In this document: in pieces, positions 19,077 to 28,204 of the stretch
Position numbering within the stretch: the first letter of the stretch is position 1
How the letters are laid out: every line of letters begins with the position of its first letter
Assembly: GCA_020248905.1 (NCBI GenBank)
Contig: JADCGR010000054.1
Coordinates: forward strand, 1-64,000
From: Curvibacter sp.
GTDB taxonomy: Bacteria > Pseudomonadota > Gammaproteobacteria > Burkholderiales > Burkholderiaceae_C
Direction: 5' to 3'
DNA: 64,000 bases
Notes under the pieces: model-generated
Database searches by the model: none
Told to the model about the DNA's origin: nothing
What the model saw: the letters and a program-made list of their open reading frames with translations, nothing else
Translations under genes and position numbers: made by a program

Positions 19077-20190
19077 GCCCTCGCAGCGTCACGCGCACTG
19101 GCTGCGCCGTGAGGGTGCCCAGCGCGGCCTGCAGCGCCAGCGCAAGGGCGGCACGGTCCGCAGCGGGCATGACCGTGGCCGCCAGCACGTCCACCTCCAG
19201 CCCGCTCTCCAGGTAGTGCAGTTGCAGCGCTGCCGGCTCGTGACCCAGCACCTCGCGCGCGCAGGCCAGCACCTGCGGGCGCGGCGGCAGCGCGAGCAAG
19301 CGCGGCAGGTGCCGCACATGCCCCGGGTCCACGTGCACCGTGCACTCGTCCACGCGGTGCGCGGCCCTGACCCGCGCGGTGATCTGCTCGGCGATGTAAT
19401 GGCCTTCGGACACCGACAGGCGCGGATCGACCTCAACGTGCATGTCGATCACCGCCCAGTCGCCCATGCGGCGCGTGCGCAGGTTGTGCACCTCGTCCAC
19501 ACCGTCCACCGCCACGATGGTCTGGCGGATGCGCTCGATCTCCTCGGGGTCCAGCGCATGGTCGGTCAGGCTGTGGAAGGCTTCCAGCGAGAAGCTCCAG
19601 CCTGACTTGACGATCATCACGCCGACGATGATGGCCGCCACCGCATCCATGCTGTGCCAGCCCAGCAGGTTGGCCGCGACGCCCACGGCCACCACCAGCG
19701 AGGACGCCGCATCGGCGCGGGCATGCCAGGCGTTGGCAATCAGCATCGCGCTCTTGAGGCGCTCGCCGATGCGGCGCATATAGTGGAACAGGCCTTCCTT
19801 GGCCAGCAGCGTGATGATCGCGGCCAGCAGCGCCAGCGGATGCACGGCTGCATCGGCGCTGCCCTCGTGCAGGCGCAGGCCCGCACTCCACACCATGCCC
19901 AGCCCCGTGGCCAGCAGGATCAGGCCAATGGCCAGCGCGGCTGCCGTCTCGAAGCGGGCATGCCCGTAGGGGTGGGTGTCATCGGCCTCGGCATGCGAAT
20001 GGCGCGCAGCCACCAGCACCACCGCGTCCGCCACCAGATCCGAAAGCGAGTGCAGGCCGTCGGCCACCAGGGCCTGCGAGCGGGAAAACACGCCGATCAC
20101 GACCTGCGCCGTCGCCAGGAAAAGGTTGACCCAGACACTCACCCACGTCGAGCGCAGGGCCTGTCGCTGTTCTTCCTTGGTGCGAACCAT
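19063..20190 (-). CDS. Cation diffusion facilitator (metal efflux)
   Basis: The 375-residue protein has a six-helix transmembrane domain (about 15-215). Candidate metal ligands are ADGLHSLSDLVAD in TM2 and NAWHARADAASS in TM5. A cytoplasmic CDF-C domain follows (about 220-300), then an extra C-terminal segment of about 75 residues. CDF proteins exchange Zn2+, Co2+, Fe2+ or Mn2+ for protons. The DxxxD/HxxxD pairing fits Zn or Fe/Mn types but does not settle the metal. It overlaps the downstream MFS gene. The C-terminal extension is longer than in most family members. Confidence 0.88.
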   Translation of the reverse strand: MVRTKEEQRQALRSTWVSVWVNLFLATAQVVIGVFSRSQALVADGLHSLSDLVADAVVLVAARHSHAEADDTHPYGHARFETAAALAIGLILLATGLGMVWSAGLRLHEGSADAAVHPLALLAAIITLLAKEGLFHYMRRIGERLKSAMLIANAWHARADAASSLVVAVGVAANLLGWHSMDAVAAIIVGVMIVKSGWSFSLEAFHSLTDHALDPEEIERIRQTIVAVDGVDEVHNLRTRRMGDWAVIDMHVEVDPRLSVSEGHYIAEQITARVRAAHRVDECTVHVDPGHVRHLPRLLALPPRPQVLACAREVLGHEPAALQLHYLESGLEVDVLAATVMPAADRAALALALQAALGTLTAQPVRVTLRGHGAD

Positions 20191-20206
20191 GGCGATTCAA
20201 GAAGCC

Positions 20207-20425
20207 TCAGGCCCGGGAGCCGCGGGCGCAGACCTCGCAGATGCAGGCCAGGTCGCGCGCGGCCGGCGGCACTCGCGCGAGCAGCTCCCAAGAGAAGGTC
20301 TGCGACGCACACCAGCAGGGCGCTTGCGCCTGCCCCGTCGCCCGTGCGATCTCCTGGGCACAGGCGTTGGGCTGGTGGCAGAGGGGACAGCGAGAGGCGT
20401 CGACGAAGATCGGGGCGGTGTGCAT
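20207..20425 (-). CDS. Small cysteine-rich CWC protein
   Basis: The 72-residue protein matches the cysteine-rich CWC family. It has SRCPLCHQPNACA near residue 12, the naming triplet APCWCA near 42, and a C-terminal CICEVC. Six or more cysteines suggest a zinc-binding ribbon. No function is established. The ATG at 20425 was chosen because the upstream part of the frame has no family similarity. It ends 16 bases before the CDF gene starts and may be cotranscribed with it. Confidence 0.75.
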   Translation of the reverse strand: MHTAPIFVDASRCPLCHQPNACAQEIARATGQAQAPCWCASQTFSWELLARVPPAARDLACICEVCARGSRA

Positions 20426-20494
20426 GGCAGGGTATGCCCCGCAGTGTAGCGCCCGCTGCAGGTTTAGACTGGTCCGCCAAGACTCGCGACCAAC

Positions 20495-22015
20495 ATGCCA
20501 CCCCTCGCGCGCGCCCACCTGCGCCCATCCGTGCTGCTGGCCCCGCTCCTGCTGGGTCACAGCCTGCTGCATTTTGGGCTGGCTCTGGTGATCGGGCTGA
20601 CGCCGGACGAGGCGTTGCATGCGCTGTCCGCGCTGCACCCGGACTGGTCCTATCTGGATCACCCGCCGCTGATCGGCTGGCTGCAATGGCCGCTGGTGGC
20701 GCTTGGCGCCAGCGAGGGCTGGCTGCGCCTGCTCCCGCAGATTTTCTGGGTGCTATCGGCGGGGCTGATCTACGACGTGGCACGCCGCCTGCACCGCCTG
20801 CTGGTGCCCGCCTTTGTCACGGCCGACGCCGCTGGCTGGTGGGCCGTGCTGGCCTATAGCCTGGCACCGCTGCTGCACCTGCTGGGCATCGGCCTGCTGC
20901 CCGATAGCCTGCTGATGCTCTGCACCGCCGCCCTGCTTTGGCAGAGCCTGCGCCTGCTGGATGTCTACGTTGTGCAGCGGCGCGCCGAATGGCTGCTGCT
21001 GGGCGTCATCGTCGGCCTGGCCGGGCTGTCGCAGTACACCGCACTGCTGGTCGTTCTGCCCGCGCTGGCCGCGCTGTTCAGCCGGCATGGCGCAGCCCTG
21101 CTGCGCCACAGCGGTCCCTGGCTTGCTGCCTTGCTCGCGCTGCTGCTGGTCGCGCCCGTGCTGGCCTGGAATATGCAGCACGACTGGGTAGCCCTGCGCC
21201 AGCCCCTGCAGGCGCTGATAACCAGCCCCTGGGAGCCGGGGCGCCTGCTGACGTTCCTGCTGGCCCAGGCCCTGCTCTACCCGCTGCTGCTGCTCGGGCT
21301 CTTCGGCCTGCGCCATGGCGTGCTCGGCGGCCTGGAGCTGGATCGCTCGCTGGCCTGGCTGCTCGCCATGTGCGCGCTGCCACTGGCCGTGTTGGCTTTG
21401 CTGGCCGGCAGCAATACCAGCCTCACGCTGTGGACGGCGCCGGCCTGGGCAGTGCTCGCGCCCTTTGCTGGCCTGGGCCTGGCGGCCCTGTGGGCCAGCG
21501 GGCGGCGCACGCTGATCTGGCAACTGGGCGCCTGGCAGGCGGTGGCCATCGCCCTGCTCTACCTGTTGATGCTGCTGGCCGGCCCGCCCTGGCTGGCCAG
21601 CGAGGAGCCCGATCGCAGTAATGCCTTCAGCGAACTCTACGGCTGGCAAGAGGCGGGCCTGCGGGCCCAACAACTCGCCCGCGAACACAGCATCCCGCGC
21701 CTGGCCGTGCAGCACCGCAGTCTGGCGACGCGCCTGGCCTGGTATGCGCGCCCGCTGCCGGTCTATGTGCTCGCGCCCGACGCCAACCAGATTGCGCTGT
21801 GGAATGGCCTGCTGCGACGCCACTACAGCGCCATCGTGCTCGACTGGTCGCAACAGGCGTATGAACTGCCCGTGGGCGAAGGGCTGTTCGAGCGCTGCGA
21901 GCTTGGCGACAGCTGGGACGTGCAGCACGCGGGGCGCGTGGTCTCGCGCTTTCGTCTCTACCGCTGCTACGGCTGGGGCGGTCAGCCCGCGCCGCGCCGC
22001 CTCGACGCCTCATGA
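20495..22015 (+). CDS. GT39/ArnT-like integral membrane glycosyltransferase
   Basis: The 506-residue protein has roughly a dozen transmembrane segments. An acidic motif TPDEALH (about 36) and WSYLDHPPLIGW (about 50) lie in the first periplasmic loop, as in PMT/ArnT-type transferases that use polyprenyl-phosphate sugar donors. A soluble periplasmic C-terminal domain of about 120 residues follows. Such enzymes glycosylate lipid A or cell-surface proteins. No adjacent undecaprenyl-phosphate sugar synthase is present, so donor and acceptor are unknown. It is divergent from the CWC gene across about 70 bases. Confidence 0.8.
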   Translation: MPPLARAHLRPSVLLAPLLLGHSLLHFGLALVIGLTPDEALHALSALHPDWSYLDHPPLIGWLQWPLVALGASEGWLRLLPQIFWVLSAGLIYDVARRLHRLLVPAFVTADAAGWWAVLAYSLAPLLHLLGIGLLPDSLLMLCTAALLWQSLRLLDVYVVQRRAEWLLLGVIVGLAGLSQYTALLVVLPALAALFSRHGAALLRHSGPWLAALLALLLVAPVLAWNMQHDWVALRQPLQALITSPWEPGRLLTFLLAQALLYPLLLLGLFGLRHGVLGGLELDRSLAWLLAMCALPLAVLALLAGSNTSLTLWTAPAWAVLAPFAGLGLAALWASGRRTLIWQLGAWQAVAIALLYLLMLLAGPPWLASEEPDRSNAFSELYGWQEAGLRAQQLAREHSIPRLAVQHRSLATRLAWYARPLPVYVLAPDANQIALWNGLLRRHYSAIVLDWSQQAYELPVGEGLFERCELGDSWDVQHAGRVVSRFRLYRCYGWGGQPAPRRLDAS

Positions 22016-22073
22016 GAAGGTATTGACCGACAATCACAATCTCGATACGCCGCCTTCACGCGCGAGAAATCTC

Positions 22074-22754
22074 ATGATTCTTTACGACCTGGTCAACGCC
22101 AAGCGCGTCCACTTCTCGCCCAACAGCTGGCGCGTGCGCCTGGCCCTGCTGCACAAGGGCCTACCCTTTGAGGTGAAGGACGTGCTGTTCACGGGCATCG
22201 CCGATATCCGCCCCGGCGGCGACAAGCTGACCATCCCCACCATCGCGCACGCGGGCCGCTTCGTGACTGATAGCTGGGCGATCGTGCAGTACCTGGACAC
22301 GACTTTTCCCGACACCCCGCGCCTGCTCACGCCGGAATCCATGCCCGTCGTCAAGTTCTTCCAGTACTGGGTGCAGACCGCACTGCACGGCCCCATCGCC
22401 CGCATGGTGCTGCTCGATCTTTACGAGGGCCTGGACCCGGCCGACCAGCCCTACTTCCGCAGCTCGCGCGAGAAGAGCTACCAGACCACGCTGGAAGCGC
22501 TACAGGCCGGCCGCGAGGACCGCCTTGAAGCCTTGCGCCGCGGCCTGCAGCCCCTGCGCCTGGCGCTGGCCCACCACCCTTACGTCGCAGGCGAGCAGCC
22601 GGGCTACGCCGACTACCTGGCCTTCGCCGCGTTCATGTGGGCGCGCGTCAGCAGCCGCTTCGAGCTGCTCGCCGACGACGACCCGGTCCATGCCTGGCGG
22701 GAGCGCTGCCTGGACCTGTACGGCGGCGCGGCGCGCCGTGAACCTGTGGCCTAG
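22074..22754 (+). CDS. Glutathione S-transferase family protein
   Basis: The 226-residue protein starts with a thioredoxin-fold domain (MILYDL...SPNSWRVRLALLHKG), with Ser in the position of the usual catalytic Ser/Cys, and continues with KLTIPTIAHAGRFVTDSWAIVQYLD, which binds glutathione. A helical C-terminal domain follows (about 95-215). It resembles beta-etherase (LigE/LigF)-like GSTs more than the general detoxification classes. The ATG at 22074 was chosen because the GST fold begins there; a longer upstream frame overlaps the glycosyltransferase gene in another frame. The substrate is unknown. Confidence 0.85.
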   Translation: MILYDLVNAKRVHFSPNSWRVRLALLHKGLPFEVKDVLFTGIADIRPGGDKLTIPTIAHAGRFVTDSWAIVQYLDTTFPDTPRLLTPESMPVVKFFQYWVQTALHGPIARMVLLDLYEGLDPADQPYFRSSREKSYQTTLEALQAGREDRLEALRRGLQPLRLALAHHPYVAGEQPGYADYLAFAAFMWARVSSRFELLADDDPVHAWRERCLDLYGGAARREPVA

Positions 22755-22791
22755 GGTCTGCTCACACCCGTGCCAGGCGGAAGGCCGCGTG

Positions 22792-23535
22792 ATGCCCGAG
22801 ATCCTGCCCATGCTGCTGATCTGCGCCGTCGGCCTGGGTGCCGGCGTGCTCGGCGGGGTGATCGGCTTCGGCACCACCATCCTGCTCATGCCGCCGCTGG
22901 TGTACTTCTACGGCCCCATGACGGCCGTGCCCGTGATCGCGCTGGTGGCCATCGTGGCCAATCTTGCGCGGGTCGCGTTGTGGTGGCGCGAGATCGACTG
23001 GAAGCTTTGCTGCGTCTACGCCGCCACGAGCGTGCCTGCCGTGGTGCTGGGCGCCAACACGCTGGTGCGGTTCAACCCGCGCGTCATCGAGCTCATCCTG
23101 GGCAGCTTCCTGCTGCTCATGATCCCCGCGCGGCGCTGGCTGCGGCGCATGCATTGGAAACCGCACCTGGGCCACATGGCCCTGGTCGGCGCGGGCATCG
23201 GCTACCTCACGGGCATCGTGGCCTCTACCGGCGCCCTCAACACGCCCTTCTTCCTGGCCTACGGCCTGCTCAAGGGGGCTTACATCGGCACGGAGGCCGC
23301 CAGCTCGCTGGCCGTCTTCCTGGCCAAGGGCGCGGCGTTTCAGCAGCTGGGCGTGATCGACACAAGCGCCATCGGGCAGGGCCTGCTCATTGGCGTCTTC
23401 GTGTTCGCGGGCTCCACCCTCTCCAAGCGCCTGGTGCTGCACCTGCCCGAGCACCGCTTCCTGCAGCTGATGGAAGGCGTGATGGGGGTGGCGGGCCTGT
23501 CCATCCTGTGGATGGCATGGCCCGCGCGCGGCTAG
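22792..23535 (+). CDS. TSUP (TauE/SafE) family transporter
   Basis: The 247-residue membrane protein has seven or eight hydrophobic segments in two similar halves, each opening with a Gly-rich helix (GAGVLGGVIGFGTTILLMPP and GAGIGYLTGIVASTGALNTP). This is the signature of TauE/SafE exporters of sulfite, sulfoacetate or other organosulfur anions. No sulfur metabolism genes adjoin it, so the substrate is open. It starts 37 bases after the GST gene and may be cotranscribed with it. Confidence 0.85.
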   Translation: MPEILPMLLICAVGLGAGVLGGVIGFGTTILLMPPLVYFYGPMTAVPVIALVAIVANLARVALWWREIDWKLCCVYAATSVPAVVLGANTLVRFNPRVIELILGSFLLLMIPARRWLRRMHWKPHLGHMALVGAGIGYLTGIVASTGALNTPFFLAYGLLKGAYIGTEAASSLAVFLAKGAAFQQLGVIDTSAIGQGLLIGVFVFAGSTLSKRLVLHLPEHRFLQLMEGVMGVAGLSILWMAWPARG

Positions 23536-23794
23536 CGGCTGACGCGCCGCAATCCCCGCAGGGATCGGCGTGACCTTGCGCATGACGCGGTCGATGAAGA
23601 CCGCCCCCATCGTCCCTCATGCCATCTCCCGGCCCTCACCCCCCAGGTCATAGGTGGAAGAGCCCTGGCCGATCTCCGCGGCACTGCATCCGGCGCAACG
23701 TTCTGTGGGTGGCCGGGCTGGAGGATCTTTTCGGCGATGCGATTTCGGGAGATGATGCGCACACCTGCCCTTCCCACACACCGACGCCCACACC

Positions 23795-24418
23795 ATGTAC
23801 GTGCCCGCCCACTTTGCCGAAACCCGCCCCGAGGAACTGCAGCGCATCATCCGCGAGCATCCGCTGGGCATGCTGGTGAACCACGGCGCGGACGGCCTGG
23901 ACGCTGACCACATTCCCTTCATGCTGGTTCCCGACGAAGGCGCGCACGGCCTGCTGCGCGCCCATGTGGCCCGCGCCAACCCTGTGTGGCAGCGCTGCCC
24001 CACGGGTACGCGGGTGATGGTGGTGTTTCGCGGCGCCGAGGCCTATGTGTCGCCCAACTGGTACCCGAGCAAGCACGAGACGCACCGGCAGGTGCCCACC
24101 TGGAATTACCAGGTGGTGCATGTGCATGGCACCATCACCGTACAGGACGACGAAAAGTCGGTGCGCGGCATCGTGGCGCGGCTGACGCAGCGGCACGAGG
24201 CCAGTGAGCCCAAGCCCTGGCGCATGGGCGACTCGGCCCCCGAGTACATCGACGGCATGCTGCGCAACATCGTGGGCATCGAGATTGCCATCGAATCCAT
24301 GGTCGGCAAATCCAAGCTCAGCCAGAACCGCGAAGCACGCGACCGCCTGAACGCGGCCGACACCCTGCACGCCGGCGGCCAGCCCGAGCTTGCCAGCGCC
24401 ATGCGGCAGACACCCTGA
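23795..24418 (+). CDS. paiB: PaiB-like FMN-binding protein
   Basis: The 207-residue protein matches PaiB. Its start is MYVPAHFAETRPEELQRIIR, followed by a split-barrel FMN-binding domain with the family motif VSPNWYPSKHETHRQVPTWN near 87 and a conserved C-terminal helix MLRNIVGIEIAIESMVGKSK. In Bacillus, PaiB was named as a negative regulator of sporulation and protease genes, but the fold is that of flavin oxidoreductases, so regulation may be indirect. No PaiA acetyltransferase gene is present. The 259-base spacer upstream has no supported gene. Confidence 0.88.
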   Translation: MYVPAHFAETRPEELQRIIREHPLGMLVNHGADGLDADHIPFMLVPDEGAHGLLRAHVARANPVWQRCPTGTRVMVVFRGAEAYVSPNWYPSKHETHRQVPTWNYQVVHVHGTITVQDDEKSVRGIVARLTQRHEASEPKPWRMGDSAPEYIDGMLRNIVGIEIAIESMVGKSKLSQNREARDRLNAADTLHAGGQPELASAMRQTP

Positions 24419-24442
24419 ACCTGCACACGACCCAGCCCCGCC

Positions 24443-24718
24443 ATGCAGAGCAAGACCTTCACCACCGGCCGCATCCGCCGCGCGGACTACGACGACAAGA
24501 CCCAGCAGCTGGACCTGCACTGGGACAGCAAGACCGTGCTGGCCTACAAGCAGGTGCCGCAGGAAGTGTTTCGCCGCCTGTGCGCCGCACCGAACCCGAC
24601 GACGTATTGGGAGGACCGGATTGCGGAGGAGTATCCGAAGGGCGTGGCGATGGGCAAGGCCTCGGGCTCCGACGATGCGGCGCAGAAGTTTCGGGACTTG
24701 TTTGGTGGCCATGAGTGA
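24443..24718 (+). CDS. KTSC-domain protein
   Basis: The 91-residue protein has a KTSC-like domain: a short beta-strand segment IRRADYDDKTQQLDLHW, then VLAYKQVPQEVFRRLCAA, and the conserved aromatic/Tyr region NPTTYWEDRI. KTSC domains occur alone or beside lysyl-tRNA synthetase-like or phage proteins, and no activity is established. It follows paiB by 24 bases on the same strand and is probably cotranscribed. It is also the last gene before the defence-like cassette. Confidence 0.7.
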   Translation: MQSKTFTTGRIRRADYDDKTQQLDLHWDSKTVLAYKQVPQEVFRRLCAAPNPTTYWEDRIAEEYPKGVAMGKASGSDDAAQKFRDLFGGHE

Positions 24719-24781
24719 CCTCAAGTCCGAACGTATTCAAGGCACAATCAGCGAAAGGGACATCTACGGAATAAGAATCCA

Positions 24782-27700
24782 ATGGCACGGATATTCGACA
24801 ACATCGATCAAGACCTGCTCGCCGCCCTGCGCGCCACGATGCAGGTATCGAAACGGTCAGATTTTTGTGTCGGCTATCTGAACTTGCGTGGCTGGCAAGC
24901 CATTGATGATCTGATTCAACCTTGGGACCCTGCCGCCGGGCAGGTTTGTCGCGTTCTGGTTGGCATGCAGCGTCCCCCGCATGAAGAGATTCGCGAGCTG
25001 TACCGGCAAGCCGATGGTGCCGGTCTGATGGACAACGCCACAGCCAGCCGTCTGAAAACCCAGTTCGCAGCCCATCTGCGCGAGCAGATCACCATGGGTA
25101 TTCCAACCGGCCAGGATGAAGCCGGTCTCCGACGGCTGGCACAGCAACTCCGGGCGGGAAAAGTCATCGTCAAACTTTTCTTGCCTTACCCATTACATGC
25201 AAAGCTGTATTTACTGTTTCGAGACGACGTCAACAACCCTATCACTGGCTTTGTTGGCAGCAGCAATCTGACGCTATCGGGTCTGTCTCGACATGGCGAA
25301 TTGAACGTCGACGTACTGGACCATCTGGGCACCGAAAAACTGGCTCAGTGGTTTGCCGCGCGCTGGGCTGAGCGTTGGGCGCTCGATGTGTCCGCCGATC
25401 TCGCAACGATTATTGAGAGCAGCTGGGCGCGCGAAGAGGCCATACCGCCGTACCACATCTACCTGAACATGGCCTACCACCTGAGCACCGAGGCGCGTGC
25501 CGGTCTGAGCCAGTTCCGCCTGCCGGGTCGCTTTGAGCAGGAGCTGTTCGAGTTTCAGAAGAGCGCGGTGAAGATTGCCGCCCGACACCTGCATCGGCGG
25601 GGTGGCGTAATGATTGGCGACGTGGTCGGCCTGGGCAAGACCATGATGGCCACGGCATTAGCGCGCATGTTCGAGGACGATCTGGGCTACGAAACCCTGA
25701 TCATTTGCCCCAAGAATCTGGAACCGATGTGGGAGCGCTATCGAACGGAATATGGCTTGCGCGGAATGGTGCTGCCGGTATCCCAGGTCACCAAGAAGCT
25801 ACCCGACCTCAAACGCTATCGCCTGGTATTGATCGACGAGAGTCACAATCTACGCAACCGTGAAGGCCGACGCTACAAGGCGATTGCGGATTACATCAAG
25901 AGCTGCGATGCCAAGGTCATCCTGCTGACGGCCACGCCTTACAACAAGAACAAGACCGACCTCTCCTCGCAACTGCGCCTGTTCATTGACGAGAAGGCCA
26001 ATATCGGCATCCGCCCCGAGCGATTCATGCGCAAGACCGGCATGAGCGAAGCGGAGTTCGAGCGCAAGTTTCAATGCAAGGTGAACTCGATTCTCGCGGT
26101 TGAGAAGAGCGATGAGTTCGACGACTGGCGTGAGTTGATCCGCTTGTACATGGTGCGCCGCACGCGCAGCTTCATCATCCAGCACTACACCGAAGCCGAC
26201 AAACATGGCCGGCGCTTCATTTCGGGGCGTGACAAAGAGAAACGCTACTTTCCCCTCCGTAAGCCTGTTTCGCTCACGTTTTCGGTGGATGACGCAGACC
26301 CGACCGATCGCTACGCGCGCCTGTACTCGCAAGAAGTTGTCGACCAGATCAACACCCTGCACGTACCGCGTTACGGCTTGGGGTTGTATGTGGACCAACA
26401 GGCGGAGAAGGCCGCAAGTACCGCTGAACGCAAGCAGATCGAAAACCTGGGGAGAGCCGGCAAGCGTCTGATGGGCTTCTGCCGCACCAATCTTTTCAAG
26501 CGGCTTGAGTCCAGTGGCTTTTCGTTCCTGCAGTCCATCGATCGCCATATTCTGCGCAATCAGGTTTACTTGTACGCCATTGAGAACGGGCTGGATCTCC
26601 CGGTCGGCGTACTCGATGCCGGCTTGTTGGATCTGGAGCGCGTGGACGAAGATGCAGAGGGCCTGGAAGGCGATCCTGAAGATTTGCTTGATGGTCTGGT
26701 CGAGGCGGTGTCCGAAGAAGACACCGCACCGGCTACGCTGGTACGCGCAAAGCTGGTGTATGAACAGTACGCCAACGAATACAAAAAGCGCTTCAAATGG
26801 CTGCGTTCCAGCCTCTTCAAGACCAAGTTGGCTGAAGACCTGGCCCAGGACACCCAGACCCTAACGGAAATGCTGCGCAAATATGGTCCGTGGGATACGG
26901 CACACGACCAGAAGCTCCTCGCCTTGCGCAAGCTCCTGACGCAAACACACGGCAAGGATAAGGCGCTCATCTTCACGCAATTTGCTGATACGGCGCGCTA
27001 TTTGGCCCGTGAACTGCAAAAGTCTGGCATCACCCACGTTGAGGTGGCTACTGGCGCCAGCGCTGATCCCTACTCGCTGGCCTGCCGCTTTTCGCCCAAG
27101 TCCAATAACAAAACGGTTGCGAAGTCGGACGAAGTGCGGGTGCTGATCTGTACAGATGTTCTGTCCGAAGGGCAGAACCTGCAAGACAGCAACGTCGTCG
27201 TCAACTTCGACCTGCCCTGGGCCATCATCCGCCTTATACAGCGCGCCGGCCGGGTAGACCGCATCGGGCAGCAGGCAGAAGAAATCCATTGCTACTCTTT
27301 TCTTCCGGCAGACGGCGTGGAGCAACTCATCCAGCTGCGCGCACGCATTCGCCAGCGCCTGCTGGAAAACGCCGAAGTGGTTGGGACGGATGAGGCTTTC
27401 TTTGAAGATGAAGAAGCAAACACCATCCGGAACCTGTACACCGAGCAACAGGGCGTGCTGGACGACATCGACGACGAGGTGGACCTCGCGTCCTACGCCT
27501 GGCAGGTCTGGAAGCAAGCGACAGAGGGCAACCCAGATCTGGCGCGCACTATAGAGTCGCTGCCGCCAGTGGTCTATTCCGCCAAGGGCTTCCGTCTTGA
27601 TGGCGCGCGCTTCCCGCTGTTGGGGGCTGATGCGGCCCTGGGTGGCGCGCTGGTCTATGTGAAATCCCCTGAGGGCAATGACCACCTAGTCTGGATCGGC

Positions 27701-28165
27701 CCGAACGGCAAGACCGTGACCGAATCCCAGTTCGCCGTGCTGCGAGCAGCCGAGTGTGAGCCCGACACGCCCGCCGTTGCCCGGCGGGAGAAACACCATG
27801 ATTTGGTTGCCGTAGGCCTGCAACTCGCCGTCAGCCAGGACAAGGCCATCGGCGGTGGCCTGGGCCGCCCCAGCAGTCCACGCCGCCGGGCTTATGAACG
27901 GCTCAAGGCCTATGCCACCAGCCAGATGCAAACCCTGTTCCGCGACGAGGAACTGGAGCGCGCGCTGGATGACCTTTATCTGCGCCCGCTACTGGAGACC
28001 GCGGCCGATCTGCTGAACCGCCTGATGCGCAGCGGCGTGAACGACGAAGAACTGGCCGAGGCTGTGAAATCCCTGCGGGAAGAAGGCCGGCTGACCTATG
28101 CGGACGAGGATGCCAGCTTGCGTGAACCGCGCGTGGTGTGCTCTATGGGTCTGATCAGTGAATAA
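24782..28165 (+). CDS. PLD-like nuclease domain fused to SNF2-type helicase (DrmD-like)
   Basis: The 1127-residue protein opens with a phospholipase D-like domain containing one HxK motif (H139 and K141 in PLHAKLYLLF) and the downstream GSSNLTLSG (about 159-167). A superfamily 2 SNF2-type motor follows, with Walker A GDVVGLGKT (279-287), DESH (352-355), LTATP (382-386) and motif VI RAGRVDRIGQ near 820. An acidic linker lies at about 615-655 and a helical C-terminal region of about 250 residues closes the protein. SNF2 motors with PLD domains occur in phage-defence loci; class 1 DISARM uses a SNF2 helicase, DrmD, next to an adenine methylase. It is the first gene of the cassette, 40 bases before the methyltransferase. 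Whether it cuts DNA is unknown. Confidence 0.85.
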   Translation: MARIFDNIDQDLLAALRATMQVSKRSDFCVGYLNLRGWQAIDDLIQPWDPAAGQVCRVLVGMQRPPHEEIRELYRQADGAGLMDNATASRLKTQFAAHLREQITMGIPTGQDEAGLRRLAQQLRAGKVIVKLFLPYPLHAKLYLLFRDDVNNPITGFVGSSNLTLSGLSRHGELNVDVLDHLGTEKLAQWFAARWAERWALDVSADLATIIESSWAREEAIPPYHIYLNMAYHLSTEARAGLSQFRLPGRFEQELFEFQKSAVKIAARHLHRRGGVMIGDVVGLGKTMMATALARMFEDDLGYETLIICPKNLEPMWERYRTEYGLRGMVLPVSQVTKKLPDLKRYRLVLIDESHNLRNREGRRYKAIADYIKSCDAKVILLTATPYNKNKTDLSSQLRLFIDEKANIGIRPERFMRKTGMSEAEFERKFQCKVNSILAVEKSDEFDDWRELIRLYMVRRTRSFIIQHYTEADKHGRRFISGRDKEKRYFPLRKPVSLTFSVDDADPTDRYARLYSQEVVDQINTLHVPRYGLGLYVDQQAEKAASTAERKQIENLGRAGKRLMGFCRTNLFKRLESSGFSFLQSIDRHILRNQVYLYAIENGLDLPVGVLDAGLLDLERVDEDAEGLEGDPEDLLDGLVEAVSEEDTAPATLVRAKLVYEQYANEYKKRFKWLRSSLFKTKLAEDLAQDTQTLTEMLRKYGPWDTAHDQKLLALRKLLTQTHGKDKALIFTQFADTARYLARELQKSGITHVEVATGASADPYSLACRFSPKSNNKTVAKSDEVRVLICTDVLSEGQNLQDSNVVVNFDLPWAIIRLIQRAGRVDRIGQQAEEIHCYSFLPADGVEQLIQLRARIRQRLLENAEVVGTDEAFFEDEEANTIRNLYTEQQGVLDDIDDEVDLASYAWQVWKQATEGNPDLARTIESLPPVVYSAKGFRLDGARFPLLGADAALGGALVYVKSPEGNDHLVWIGPNGKTVTESQFAVLRAAECEPDTPAVARREKHHDLVAVGLQLAVSQDKAIGGGLGRPSSPRRRAYERLKAYATSQMQTLFRDEELERALDDLYLRPLLETAADLLNRLMRSGVNDEELAEAVKSLREEGRLTYADEDASLREPRVVCSMGLISE

Positions 28166-28204
28166 GCTGCCGCATCAGAATTTTCAGAAGAATTGCACCA
28201 ACTC

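Noticed and set aside
16785-19112. 775-codon open frame on the plus strand
   Set aside because: It runs antisense across the amidotransferase and MFS genes, is rich in His/Gln/Arg, and has no family similarity or ribosome site. It is a by-product of high GC.
23536-23794. Gene between the TSUP transporter and paiB
   Set aside because: Short frames on both strands lack ribosome sites and familiar motifs. The 259-base spacer is left as noncoding.
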